Assembly (NCBI GenBank): GCA_031549535.1 | Contig: JAVBPP010000049.1 | Location: 1 to 26,085 of the forward strand | Direction of reading: 5' to 3' | Length of the DNA: 26,085 nt | From: JAVBPP01 sp031549535 | GTDB lineage: Bacteria > Bacillota > Clostridia > Oscillospirales > Acutalibacteraceae | Shown: positions 13,922-22,025 of the stretch, piece after piece | Layout: each line of letters begins with the position of its first letter | Position numbering within the stretch: the stretch's first letter is position 1 | Notes under the pieces: generated by a model | Told to the model about the DNA's origin: nothing | Database searches by the model: none | What the model saw: the letters and a program-made list of their open reading frames with translations, nothing else | Translations under genes and position numbers: made by a program

Positions 13922-15778
13922 ATGAAACTCACCATGTCTCAGGCACTCGTACGGTTTCTTGACAATCAGTACATCCAGTTTGACGGCAAAGAGGAAAAAT
14001 TTGTAAACGGCGTGTTCGGCATTTTCGGCCATGGCTGCGTCTGCGGCCTGGGGCAGGCGCTGGAGCAGGGCGGGCATAGCCTGCGCTTTTATCAGGGCCA
14101 CAACGAGCAAGGCATGGCGCATGCCGCTATTGCGTATGCCAAGCAGAAAAACCGCCGCGCCATCATCGCCTGCACCTCCTCCATCGGCCCCGGTGCGCTG
14201 AATATGGTTACGGCTGCGGGTACAGCGACAGCCAACCGCATTCCGCTGCTGCTGTTGCCGGGCGACACCTTCGCCTGCCGCCAGCCAGACCCCGTTTTGC
14301 AGCAGGTGGAGCAGCCGACCAGCTACGCAACAACGGCGAACGATGCGTTCAAAGCCGTGTGTAAGTATTGGGATAGAATCGTGCGTCCCGAGCAGCTGAT
14401 GACCGCCGCGCTCAATGCCATGCGCGTGCTGACCGACCCGGCGGAAACCGGCGCGGTCTGCCTTGCCATGCCGCAGGATGTGGAGGGCGAGGCCTATGAT
14501 TATCCGGACTATTTCCTGCAGAAGCGCGTATGGTATCTTGATCGCCGCGTGCCGACGGAGCGGGAAACCGAGCTGGCTCTCTCTGTGCTGCGCCGCTCGG
14601 CAAAGCCGTTGCTGTTTGTGGGCGGCGGTGTAACCTATTCCGAGGCGTGGGAGGATGTTCTCACGTTTGCGGAAGCTTGCAACATCCCCATCGGCGAAAC
14701 GCAGGCCGGTAAGGGGCAGATTCCCTGGAATCATCCCCTGAATATGGGAGGCATCGGCGTTACAGGCGGCGCGGCGGCAAACGAACTTGCCAAGCAGGCG
14801 GATTTGGTAATTGCTGTTGGTACACGCCTGACAGACTTCACCACAGCTTCCAAATGGGGGTTCCAGAATCCGGATTGCAACCTTCTTTCTATCAATGTCA
14901 GTGCGTTTGACGCGTTTAAAATGGATGCCGCCGCAGTGATTGCCGACGCCGGGGCGGCCTTTGAGGAACTCAAACGGAGGATGGAAGCGGAGCGTTATGT
15001 TTCCGGCTGGGACAGCGCCTATCTCACGGATGTTAAGGCGCGCTGGGTGACGGAAATGGACAGAAATGACAACATAGAATTAGAAAACGGCTTTTCCCAG
15101 ACCCGTGCCCTTGCGGTAATCAATCAAAACATTGCGCCGGATTCCGTTGCCGTGGGTTCCTCCGGCAGTTTGCCGGGCTGTATGCAGCGGCTGTGGCGGG
15201 CGGAAATGCCCAAAACCTATCATATGGAATACGTCTTTTCCTGCATGGGCTATGACATCTGCGGCGCTTTGGGTGCAAAGCTTGCAGAGCCGGAAAAAGA
15301 AGTGTATGCTATGGTAGGTGACGGTAGCTTTTTGATGCTGCACAGTGAACTGTTTACAGCCATTCAAGAGGGGCAAAAAATCAACATCATGCTCTTTGAC
15401 AACCGCGGCTGGGGCTGCATTGAAAACTTGCAGAACAACCAGGGTACGGATACCTTCGGCACACGCTTTATGGCGCGCAATGCGCAAAGCGGTTTGCTGG
15501 ACGGCGCGGAACTTGCGATTGATTTTGCCAAAATCGCCGCGGGTTACGGCTGTAAGGCGTATACCGTTACCAACGCACAGGAGCTGCAGGCGGCGCTTGC
15601 GGACGCGAAAACGCAGAGTTGCTGCACGCTGTTTGATATCAAGGTTGCCCACAAAAGCATGAGCGGCGGCTACGACGCCTGGTGGCGCGTGGGCGTTGCG
15701 GAGGTTTCGGAAAGCACGCGCGTGCAAGCGTGTTATGCGGATATGCAGGAGAATATCAAAAAGGCAAGGGCGTATTAA
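13922..15778 (+). CDS. iolD: 3D-(3,5/4)-trihydroxycyclohexane-1,2-dione hydrolase (IolD)
   Basis: IolD is a thiamine-diphosphate enzyme that opens the ring of 3D-trihydroxycyclohexane-1,2-dione to give 5-deoxy-D-glucuronate, the substrate of IolB. The 618 residues match the family (about 640). The N-terminal pyrimidine domain holds the activating Glu62 in GHNEQGM. The middle domain has LLFVGGGVTYSEA. The C-terminal diphosphate-binding motif runs from Gly466-Asp-Gly-Ser to Asn494 (FDNRGWG). The IolD-like ending HKSMSGGYDAWWRVGVAEVS is present. The start follows AAGGAG at a good distance. It lies 31 bases before iolE and after the AT-rich three-gene insert that separates it from iolB. Confidence 0.95.
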   Translation: MKLTMSQALVRFLDNQYIQFDGKEEKFVNGVFGIFGHGCVCGLGQALEQGGHSLRFYQGHNEQGMAHAAIAYAKQKNRRAIIACTSSIGPGALNMVTAAGTATANRIPLLLLPGDTFACRQPDPVLQQVEQPTSYATTANDAFKAVCKYWDRIVRPEQLMTAALNAMRVLTDPAETGAVCLAMPQDVEGEAYDYPDYFLQKRVWYLDRRVPTERETELALSVLRRSAKPLLFVGGGVTYSEAWEDVLTFAEACNIPIGETQAGKGQIPWNHPLNMGGIGVTGGAAANELAKQADLVIAVGTRLTDFTTASKWGFQNPDCNLLSINVSAFDAFKMDAAAVIADAGAAFEELKRRMEAERYVSGWDSAYLTDVKARWVTEMDRNDNIELENGFSQTRALAVINQNIAPDSVAVGSSGSLPGCMQRLWRAEMPKTYHMEYVFSCMGYDICGALGAKLAEPEKEVYAMVGDGSFLMLHSELFTAIQEGQKINIMLFDNRGWGCIENLQNNQGTDTFGTRFMARNAQSGLLDGAELAIDFAKIAAGYGCKAYTVTNAQELQAALADAKTQSCCTLFDIKVAHKSMSGGYDAWWRVGVAEVSESTRVQACYADMQENIKKARAY

Positions 15779-15809
15779 TAATCTGTGAAATGAAAGGGAG
15801 GAAACTCAT

Positions 15810-16703
15810 ATGCTCAATAAAAACAGCGTAAACCTGGCAATTGCCCCCATCGGTTGGACCAATGACGATTTGCCCGACCTCGGCAAGGAGAACACGTTTG
15901 AACAGTGCGTGAGCGAAATGGCGCTTGCGGGTTTTACCGGCAGCGAAATCGGCAACAAATATCCCAAGGATGTTGCCACGCTCAAACACAAGCTGGAGGT
16001 GCGCGGTATGCGCATCTGTAATGCCTGGTTTTCATCGCTTCTGCTCTCGGATGGGCTGGACGCAACGCTGGACGCATTTATCAAGCACCGTGACTTTTTA
16101 CATGCGCTGGGTGCGCGTGTAATCGGAGCTTCGGAACAGGGAAACTCGATTCAAGGCAAGTCTGTCAGCATTTTTGGCGAAAAACCGGTGTATACCAAAG
16201 AACAGTGGGCACTGGTTGCCGAGGGTTTTAACGAGATGGGCAGACTCGCGCGTGAAAAAGATATGTACTTTACAGTGCACCACCATATGGGTACGGGCGT
16301 GCAGACTGCCGAGGAAATTGATACCCTCATGGAGCTGACCGACCCCAATCTGGTTTATCTGCTATATGACACCGGACACCTTGCTTTTTCAGGCGAGGAC
16401 GCCATTGCTGTGCTGCGCAAATATGCGAGCCGTGTCAAGCATGTGCACCTCAAGAGCATCCGCCGGAGCGTCATAGACGAGGGCAGGAACCAGGGCTGGA
16501 GCTTTTTGGATTGTGTAAGGGCTGGTTCCTTTACAGTGCCCGGCGACGGCGATTTTGATTTTACCCCTGTTTTTGACATTCTCGCCGCAAGCAATTACGC
16601 CGGTTGGGTGGTTGTGGAAGCGGAGCAGGACCCCGCAAAGGCAAATCCCTTTGAATACGCAGTAAAGGCACGCAGTTATATCCGTGATAAAACCGGTCTA
16701 TAA
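15810..16703 (+). CDS. iolE: Inosose dehydratase (IolE)
   Basis: IolE removes water from 2-keto-myo-inositol to form the dione that IolD hydrolyses. The 297 residues are the usual length, with the xylose-isomerase-like TIM barrel. Recognisable parts are VNLAIAPIGWTNDDLPDLG at the N-terminus, AGFTGSEIGNKYP, the histidine-rich FTVHHHMGTGVQT, LLYDTGHLAFSGEDA, VKHVHLKS and the closing VVVEAEQDP, which carry the Mn/Co-binding acids and histidines. ATG 15810 follows GGGAGG. It is 12 bases before the metallophosphoesterase gene, so the two are co-transcribed. Confidence 0.95.
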   Translation: MLNKNSVNLAIAPIGWTNDDLPDLGKENTFEQCVSEMALAGFTGSEIGNKYPKDVATLKHKLEVRGMRICNAWFSSLLLSDGLDATLDAFIKHRDFLHALGARVIGASEQGNSIQGKSVSIFGEKPVYTKEQWALVAEGFNEMGRLAREKDMYFTVHHHMGTGVQTAEEIDTLMELTDPNLVYLLYDTGHLAFSGEDAIAVLRKYASRVKHVHLKSIRRSVIDEGRNQGWSFLDCVRAGSFTVPGDGDFDFTPVFDILAASNYAGWVVVEAEQDPAKANPFEYAVKARSYIRDKTGL

Positions 16704-16715
16704 AAGGGGGACATT

Positions 16716-18050
16716 ATGCTGAAATTTTTCCTGGTGACGGATACCCACTATTACAACTACGAAGCGCTGGGTTGGAGCGACCATGTTGACCAGAAAACGC
16801 TCAACGAGAGCGGCGCCATTATCGACGCCGCGTTTGACCAAATGATAGCGCAACAGGATACAGAAATTGTGCTTGTCGCGGGTGACTTGTCCAACAACGG
16901 CGAGCGCGCCAGCCATGACGGGCTGATTCCCAAACTGCGCCGCTTGCAGGAAAACGGAAAAAAGGTTTATGTCATCACCGCCACGCACGACTACGGCCAA
17001 ACCTCAATTTCTGACAATGGTGAAAACCGCCGCCCAGGGGTAACCTATCGCAACGAATTGCGCGGACTTTACAACGAATTCGGCTTTTGTGATGCGATTG
17101 CGGAGTTTGAGGAGCTTTCCTACGTTGTGCAGCTTGCGCCGGGCTACCGCTTGCTATGCTTGAATGACGACGGCGACGGCCGCGCCTTCTGCGGCTATTA
17201 CCCCAAGCAGATGGATTGGATTTTGGAGCAAATCCGCAAGGCGAAGGAGGAGGGGCAGTTCCTTTTTGCAATGACGCACCATCCCGTTTTGCCGCCCTCC
17301 CCCATTTATCCGCTCATCAGCCGCCGGGATATGCTGGGCGATTATGAAAACACCTCCACCATCCTTGCGGATGCCGGGCTGCGCTTCATTTTCACCGGCC
17401 ACACCCATATGCAGAATATAGGCCACAAAACAACCGCCAAGGGCAATCGCTTATATGACATTAACACCGGTTCCCTTGTGGGCTACAATACCCCCATCCG
17501 TAAGGTGACAATTGACGGGGATGCCATGCATGTGCAGACGCAGCGCGTGGCAAATTTCGATTGGGACTTGAAGGGGAAAAGCGTCAGCGAATACTTAAAG
17601 GAACATTTTGACTATCTGCTCAAGGATATCTTTTTCTGTGCCGCCTATGATATTGACCGCCTGGCAGCGCATTCCGGCGGCTTTAGCGTGGAGAGCGAAA
17701 CCGTCTACAAATACCGCGCCCCCATCCAGGCGCTGGGCAAACTGCTGGATAAACTAACCCTGGGGCAGGCAGGCTATCTCTTCTTTTGTCCGCAGCGTAT
17801 TGACAAGAGCGTTCGCAACGTCAAGGTCAAGGATTTGGCCGTGGAACTGGTGCGCAATATCTACGCGGGCGACGAGCCCTATTCCATTGAAACCCCAATC
17901 GGCAAGGCGCTGCTCGCCATAGTGGGCAACCTGAGCGTTCTGGGTAATCCTCTGATAGAAAAACTAAAGGTCGGCGACCTGCGTAGCTTCCTCGCGCCGA
18001 TAATCTTTGACCCCACACCGGATAATGACGCGGTTCTACCACTGCGCTAA
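16716..18050 (+). CDS. Calcineurin-like metallophosphoesterase
   Basis: A 444-residue cytoplasmic protein with the metallophosphoesterase core in the first 240 residues: Asp9-x-His11, GDLSNNGE with Asp57, ITATHDYG, MTHHP with His188/189, and GHTHMQ with His229 and His231. The motif that normally reads GNH(D/E) has Thr90 in place of the metal-binding Asn. The C-terminal 200 residues are an extra domain that I cannot assign. The family cleaves phosphomonoesters or diesters, including cyclic nucleotides. It follows iolE by 12 bases, with AAAGGGGG as ribosome binding site. A role on inositol phosphates or another phosphorylated cyclitol is a reasonable inference, not shown by the sequence. Confidence 0.86.
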   Translation: MLKFFLVTDTHYYNYEALGWSDHVDQKTLNESGAIIDAAFDQMIAQQDTEIVLVAGDLSNNGERASHDGLIPKLRRLQENGKKVYVITATHDYGQTSISDNGENRRPGVTYRNELRGLYNEFGFCDAIAEFEELSYVVQLAPGYRLLCLNDDGDGRAFCGYYPKQMDWILEQIRKAKEEGQFLFAMTHHPVLPPSPIYPLISRRDMLGDYENTSTILADAGLRFIFTGHTHMQNIGHKTTAKGNRLYDINTGSLVGYNTPIRKVTIDGDAMHVQTQRVANFDWDLKGKSVSEYLKEHFDYLLKDIFFCAAYDIDRLAAHSGGFSVESETVYKYRAPIQALGKLLDKLTLGQAGYLFFCPQRIDKSVRNVKVKDLAVELVRNIYAGDEPYSIETPIGKALLAIVGNLSVLGNPLIEKLKVGDLRSFLAPIIFDPTPDNDAVLPLR

Positions 18051-18091
18051 TATTGTCAACCGCTGAATGATGAAATGAGTAAGGATTTGCC

Positions 18092-18790
18092 ATGGCACGC
18101 AATAAATATCCGGAACAAACGGTAAAAAAAATTATAGAGACGGCCTTGCAGCTCTTTTTAGAAAAGGGCTACGAGCGGACGACGATTCAAGACATCGTTG
18201 ACCGCTTGGGCGGCCTTTCCAAAGGTGCCATTTACCACCATTTTAAATCAAAGGAAGAAATACTCTCCGCTGTGTCCGATCATATTTTTTCACAGGACGA
18301 CTCCGGCGGCTGGGGCACAATCCGTGATGACCCAACGATGAACGCCATTGAAAAAATTCGCAGAATGCTGCTCACCACGTTCACCGACCCGCAGGAAAAA
18401 GCGTTCCGGGACTTCGGCGTGATTCAAGCCAACACACCGCGCTTTTTGGTTGACCGATTAAAACGCTCCGTGGAGGAAAACGCGCGCTACTATTTTTCTC
18501 CTGTAATTGAACAAGGGGTGCGGGAGGGCACGATACAAACGGCATTTCCCAAGGAATTGGCTGAAGTTTTGATGCTGCTGCTGAATATTTGGCTTGACCC
18601 CAGCACCTTTCCGGCAACAAAAGCCGAGCTGCTGCGTAAAGTATTTTTTTTATTGGATTTGTGCGAAAAGTATGGGCTGAGCGATGTGATGAACGAGGAG
18701 TTGGCGCAGGCGTTTGGCAACGGATATGAGAGTTATGTGCAAAACATCAATGCGCAGCAGGAACAAAGCCGCATTCCTTCTCATTATTAG
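18092..18790 (+). CDS. TetR/AcrR-family transcriptional regulator
   Basis: A 232-residue regulator. The N-terminal TetR DNA-binding domain is clear: IIETALQLFLEKGYERTTIQDIVDRLGGLSKGAIYHHFKSKEEIL (about 14-60). The rest is an all-helical ligand-binding domain with no assignable ligand. ATG 18092 follows AAGGA. It sits 41 bases after the phosphoesterase gene, with no terminator between, and converges on the minus-strand ABC-2 exporter, which such regulators often control. A TetR-like palindrome lies before the symporter at 21984-22000. Its last codons (His-Tyr-stop) lie in the left end of the fold-back element at 18784, so the natural C-terminus may have been altered. Confidence 0.9.
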   Translation: MARNKYPEQTVKKIIETALQLFLEKGYERTTIQDIVDRLGGLSKGAIYHHFKSKEEILSAVSDHIFSQDDSGGWGTIRDDPTMNAIEKIRRMLLTTFTDPQEKAFRDFGVIQANTPRFLVDRLKRSVEENARYYFSPVIEQGVREGTIQTAFPKELAEVLMLLLNIWLDPSTFPATKAELLRKVFFLLDLCEKYGLSDVMNEELAQAFGNGYESYVQNINAQQEQSRIPSHY

Positions 18791-18944
18791 TCCGCCAATG
18801 AAAGCTTGCCAGAAGATTGGTGAGGGTTTTTGTCGTCAGTCCAGGCGGACGACGCGGCTTTACTGTCGTAAAGCAAGGAGGACAACGCAGGCTGACGGCG
18901 AAAATACCACCAAGATTTGGAAAGGTTTCGTTGGTGGACTAATA
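18784..18944. mobile_element. 161-bp fold-back element with terminal inverted repeats, MITE-like
   Basis: The left end TTATTAGTCCGCCAA (18784-18798) matches the reverse complement of the right end (18930-18944) at 14 of 15 positions. Pairing continues inward: GAAA.CTT.CCA matches between 18800 and 18815 and its partner near 18915-18928; TTGGTG (18817-18822) with CACCAA (18908-18913); CGTCAG (18834-18839) with CTGACG (18892-18897); and GCTTTAC (18857-18863) with GTAAAGC (18868-18874) around loop TGTC. All pairs are nested, giving one long hairpin. The bases beside GTCC...GGAC are TA on both sides, as with Tc1/IS630-type insertions. No transposase is inside. It fills the gap between the convergent tetR and exporter genes and may also work as a terminator. 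Confidence 0.7.
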
Positions 18945-18957
18945 AGCTTTACAATTT

Positions 18958-19749
18958 TTAACAGCTTGCGCTTTTGTAATGCTTCAGCCCAAACCTCCAA
19001 AACCATAACGTAAGAGCTGTAAACACAACAACCACACCCAGTGCCTGAAGCAGTCCGCTTGCGCTTAGTGTGCCGGAGAGTAGCTGTGTTGGCACAGTGG
19101 CCATAATTCCGTAGGGCAAGATAAAGTAAAAAACGATTTTAAACATGCCTTTGAAAAGCACACCGGGTATCTTAAAGTTGAATTCCAAGAGCTCTCCCTC
19201 GAGTCTATCTACGGCGCTTGTTGAAAGAAAGAAAAACGGTAATGTGCGCAGAATAACCTCCATATCGTAGTAAAGAAGCGTCATCAACAGCACAAGTGCG
19301 GCATAGGCCGCCACCATCGGCACGGAAACGCTTACCCCTGAAACGGATACGCCGTAAGCCACAATCAATCCGCTCAAAATCAGCAGCGGAAACGAGCCGG
19401 GGTTAATCTGTTCAAACGTCAGGCGAAGCAGCGAATTGACAGGTTTTGTGATGTAACTATCCAAGCCCCCGGAGCGGATTAATTCCGGTATGCTCAATAT
19501 ACCAAAAAAATAAATCAACATATTTAAGCCATTAATCATGGAGAAGGTGCCAATAAAAATCAGCATTTGCCCACGGCTCCAATCGCCGATGGAATCAATC
19601 TGAGAATAAATCACGTTGAACGCCAACAATTGCACCATAAACAGCATTCCGTCGGCAAAAAACGCACCGAAGAAACTCAAGCGGAACACCATCATATGCT
19701 GCAGTTTGAGCTTTACAAGAAGCAGAATAAATTTCAAATTTCGTCTCAT
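18958..19749 (-). CDS. ABC-2 type exporter permease, second subunit
   Basis: A 263-residue membrane protein with about six hydrophobic segments, resembling the COG3694/DUF990 permeases found next to a COG4586-type ATPase. Recognisable phrases are IRSGGLDSYITKPVNSLLRL (about 92-111) and PYGIMATVPTQLL. It starts inside the last codons of the other permease gene (four-base overlap), so the two are translationally coupled and probably form a heterodimer. The substrate is unknown; relatives are annotated for drug or peptide export. Its stop codon is 14 bases from the fold-back element at 18784-18944. Confidence 0.85.
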   Translation of the reverse strand: MRRNLKFILLLVKLKLQHMMVFRLSFFGAFFADGMLFMVQLLAFNVIYSQIDSIGDWSRGQMLIFIGTFSMINGLNMLIYFFGILSIPELIRSGGLDSYITKPVNSLLRLTFEQINPGSFPLLILSGLIVAYGVSVSGVSVSVPMVAAYAALVLLMTLLYYDMEVILRTLPFFFLSTSAVDRLEGELLEFNFKIPGVLFKGMFKIVFYFILPYGIMATVPTQLLSGTLSASGLLQALGVVVVFTALTLWFWRFGLKHYKSASC

Positions 19750-20543
19750 GCGCCCACCCCGTCATACTTCACGCGCAGCCGGTGATACGTTGCCCCGCCA
19801 ATGCACAGCATGGCGGCAGTCCACGCCGCCAATACCAATATTCCAAGCAGCCCTTCCCGAAAGTCGGCTCCGCCGGTGATGAGCATTGCGGGCATATAGG
19901 TGACATAGGTAAACGGCAGAAGCTTTAGTACAGAGATTACACCGCCCGGCAGAAGCGACAGCGGGAAAATGGTGCCGGTGATAAATGCAATGACACTGCT
20001 CTGTAAATGCCAGAAAAATCCCGTATCCTGAAATTTGAACGCCAGCACGCCGAAGAAAAATTGATAACTCACCATAAACACAAGCCCAGTCGGAATCAGA
20101 AGCAGCGCACAACATAACGCCCCGATATCCCGCGTAATGCTCAAATTGACCCCGAACACCAGACCACTCAATACGGTGGCAGTGATTGCAAATATGGCGT
20201 AGTAAGCTGCCGCGCCGAAATCCTGCGCCATAAAATGCAGCAACGGGTTTGAGGGTATCACCATAAAGCGCGAAAAGGTACCGCCCCGTATGCGCGAGGA
20301 TACCTCGCCGCTCACACCGGAAGACATCTCAAGCGAGGCCAGAAATGAGCTGACCAGGTAATACGACAGCATGCCTTCGAATGTGAACCCCCCTACCGTT
20401 TCCCGCCCCGAAAAAACCGCGCCCCACAGAATCCAGGCAAACAACACCCGCCCGACTGTGGCAAGCGCTGTCATCGCAACGTCAAAACGGTAGACGATTT
20501 GCGCTTTGAACAGATTTTTCGCTACAGCAAGATATTTTTTCAT
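19746..20543 (-). CDS. ABC-2 type exporter permease, first subunit
   Basis: A 265-residue membrane protein with about six hydrophobic segments, similar to COG4587/DUF990 permeases. MKKYLAVAKNLFKAQIVYRFDVAM at the N-terminus and VSSRIRGGTFSRFMVIPSNPLLHFMAQDFG in the first half are typical of the group. It overlaps the ATPase stop codon by ATGA and the next permease by four bases, so the three minus-strand genes form a tight operon with order ATPase, permease, permease. The transported compound cannot be told from the sequence. Confidence 0.85.
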   Translation of the reverse strand: MKKYLAVAKNLFKAQIVYRFDVAMTALATVGRVLFAWILWGAVFSGRETVGGFTFEGMLSYYLVSSFLASLEMSSGVSGEVSSRIRGGTFSRFMVIPSNPLLHFMAQDFGAAAYYAIFAITATVLSGLVFGVNLSITRDIGALCCALLLIPTGLVFMVSYQFFFGVLAFKFQDTGFFWHLQSSVIAFITGTIFPLSLLPGGVISVLKLLPFTYVTYMPAMLITGGADFREGLLGILVLAAWTAAMLCIGGATYHRLRVKYDGVGA

Positions 20544-21523
20544 TGGCTCATACCCCCGCCGGCATAGATGCGCTCTACTACCTTCCCAATGTCTTCCTCC
20601 TCGACTGTAATATCCTGTAAGCTATAGTCCCGTGTGACAGCTGAGATTACTGCGCCGCTCCTTTCGCGCGGAACCATAAACACCACTTTATGCGGGCTTT
20701 GCTCCAGGATGTCCATCCCTGGCAACGCGGTGAAATCGGTTTCGGTTTCAAACAATACCGTTACTTTTTTGTGGGTCTGATATGCTTCGAACAGCGTATG
20801 CGTTGCACCGTCATACAGCTTTTTTCCGTGATTGATGACGACGCTTCGTGGGCAGAGGCTGCGCACGTCCTCCATATAGTGCGATGTCAGCATGATTGTT
20901 GTACCCCTATCGCGGTTGACCTCACGCAAAAATGACCGCATCTGGCGCTGCGCCACGGCATCAAGGCCAATGGTTGGCTCGTCAAGAAACAGTACACGGG
21001 GATTGTGCAGCAGCGCGACTATCAACTCCATTTTCATCCTCTCACCGAGGGAAAGCGTTCGCACCTGGACATTCAAAAATTCTGCTACCCCAAACAAATC
21101 AACAAAGTAATCAACATTTTGTTTGTACTCGATAGTTGGAATTTCGTATAGCTCTTTAAAAAGCCGAAAGGTATCTGTCGGCGTCAGCTCAAAGAATAAT
21201 TGACTTTTTTGCCCCATAACCACTGCATATTGCTTCTTAAATGCGTTTTCCAGCTTATTGGGCCAATAGCCGAGCACGGACAGTTCACCCGAGGTCGGCG
21301 CAATGATGCCGCTCAACATTTTGACTAATGTAGTTTTTCCTGCGCCGTTCGGGCCAATCAAACCCACAAACTCGCCTTCTTCGACGGATAAATCAAAGTC
21401 TGAGACAGCGTGTTTTTCTGTAAAACGCCTGTTGAAGAGGATTTTTATACTCCCCTTTAAGCCCTCCTCTTTCTCAAAACGCTTAAAACTTTTTGTTAAA
21501 TCCTTTGTGTAAATTATACTCAT
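20540..21523 (-). CDS. ABC-2 exporter ATP-binding protein (COG4586 type)
   Basis: A 327-residue ATPase. It has the N-terminal extension KSFKRFEKEEGLKGSIKILF found in this subgroup, Walker A GPNGAGKTT, Q-loop, signature LSLGERMKMEL, Walker B VLFLDEPTIGLD and switch histidine in TSHYMEDV. The last 90 residues are the accessory domain of drug-export ATPases. ATG 21523 is chosen over the in-frame GTG at 21562 because GAAAGG lies nine bases upstream and family similarity begins here. It leads the minus-strand operon. The upstream DNA carries two hairpins (21611 and 21671) that may control expression, possibly with the nearby TetR protein. Confidence 0.9.
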   Translation of the reverse strand: MSIIYTKDLTKSFKRFEKEEGLKGSIKILFNRRFTEKHAVSDFDLSVEEGEFVGLIGPNGAGKTTLVKMLSGIIAPTSGELSVLGYWPNKLENAFKKQYAVVMGQKSQLFFELTPTDTFRLFKELYEIPTIEYKQNVDYFVDLFGVAEFLNVQVRTLSLGERMKMELIVALLHNPRVLFLDEPTIGLDAVAQRQMRSFLREVNRDRGTTIMLTSHYMEDVRSLCPRSVVINHGKKLYDGATHTLFEAYQTHKKVTVLFETETDFTALPGMDILEQSPHKVVFMVPRERSGAVISAVTRDYSLQDITVEEEDIGKVVERIYAGGGMSQ

Positions 21524-21610
21524 GATTTCATGCCTTTCAAAATAAAATCCGCGGGTAAACACGCCACACCTTCGCTCTGTTAAGTAAGCAAAGCTTGCCC
21601 TTCGAGCCTA

Positions 21611-21642
21611 ATACCAATCTCCCGAGAAACGGAGCTTGGTAT
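21611..21642. promoter_or_regulatory. Large inverted repeat upstream of the exporter operon
   Basis: ATACCAAtCTCC (21611-21622) pairs with GGAGcTTGGTAT (21631-21642), 11 base pairs with one internal mismatch around an eight-base loop. No U-tract follows on either strand, so it is more likely an operator or an RNA structural element than a terminator. It lies 88 bases before the exporter ATG. Confidence 0.45.
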
Positions 21643-21670
21643 AAAATGTGCAGAATGTTTCCTGCGGTCA

Positions 21671-21697
21671 TAAAAATAGCACGGCCTTCACCGTGCT
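21671..21697 (-). terminator. Minus-strand terminator or attenuator before the exporter operon
   Basis: On the minus strand AGCACGG, a six-base loop and CCGTGCT (21678-21697) are followed at once by ATTTTTA. It is in the direction of the exporter operon but upstream of its first gene. It could therefore end a short leader transcript, as an attenuator would, or a small RNA starting further upstream. Confidence 0.55.
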
Positions 21698-21886
21698 GCT
21701 TATACGAAATGTAATTGAAACAATCTGTTAGGCGAATTCTCAAAAGGGAACAACAAAAACAGCAGGAAAACCCCGCTTTTCATACCCCTTTTGCAACTAT
21801 ATTCAGTTGATAACCACCGAAACAGACGTCACTAACAAATCACATACCACCTTTATTGAGAAGTGAGTGTATTATAAGGCGAACGA

Positions 21887-21973
21887 ATGCCAATGTCAAT
21901 ATCCCTGGACAAAAAGAAGATATCGACATGTATCGCCTGGAATTGTTGCTCCGGCACTATGCCGTTTTTTTAG
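21887..21973 (+). CDS. Possible 28-residue leader peptide
   Basis: ATG 21887 has AAGG seven bases upstream. The frame runs 28 codons to a TAG at 21971-21973. The peptide starts MPMSISLDKKK, contains a Trp-Asn-Cys-Cys cluster and ends in Pro-Phe-Phe. Its last codons are part of the hairpin and T-run at 21952-21971, as in ribosome-coupled attenuators. Against this, there is no clear promoter and no obvious run of one regulatory amino acid. I treat it as a possibility only. Confidence 0.25.
   Translation: MPMSISLDKKKISTCIAWNCCSGTMPFF
21952..21971 (+). terminator. Short hairpin with T-run before the symporter
   Basis: CGGCA (21952-21956) pairs with TGCCG (21960-21964) around a three-base loop, followed by seven T residues. 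The stem is short, so strength is doubtful. It lies 55 bases upstream of the symporter start and could attenuate it. Confidence 0.4.
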
Positions 21974-21983
21974 CCCATTATAC

Positions 21984-22000
21984 ATACCGGTGGTCGGTAT
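21984..22000. promoter_or_regulatory. TetR-type operator candidate
   Basis: ATACCG-GTGGT-CGGTAT is a perfect 6-5-6 inverted repeat, a size and style common for TetR-family operators. It directly follows TATACA (21979-21984, a possible -10 box without a good -35) and ends 10 bases before the AAGGAG ribosome binding site of the symporter. Binding would block transcription of that gene. Confidence 0.6.
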
Positions 22001-22025
22001 TATTTTAAATAAGGAGCGAACAACG

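Larger units (their letters stand above)
21524..22025. other. 500-base structured intergenic region between divergent genes
   Basis: It separates the minus-strand exporter operon from the plus-strand symporter. It has no gene of normal size but much secondary structure: hairpins at 21611-21642 and 21671-21697, CAACT/AGTTG near 21800, AAAAGGG/CCCTTTT pairing across about 21740-21792, a 28-codon leader frame at 21887-21973 ending in a terminator-like hairpin, and a palindrome at 21984-22000. No promoter with both boxes well conserved was found on either strand. Confidence 0.6.

Noticed and set aside
13769..14734. 321-codon open frame on the minus strand
   Set aside because: It is opposite the start of iolD. 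The product is low-complexity and shows no family motif, while iolD is intact on the plus strand.
21867..22025. 53-codon upstream extension of the symporter frame
   Set aside because: It contains the TetR-type palindrome and hairpin, is not protein-like, and ATG 22026 has a good ribosome binding site.
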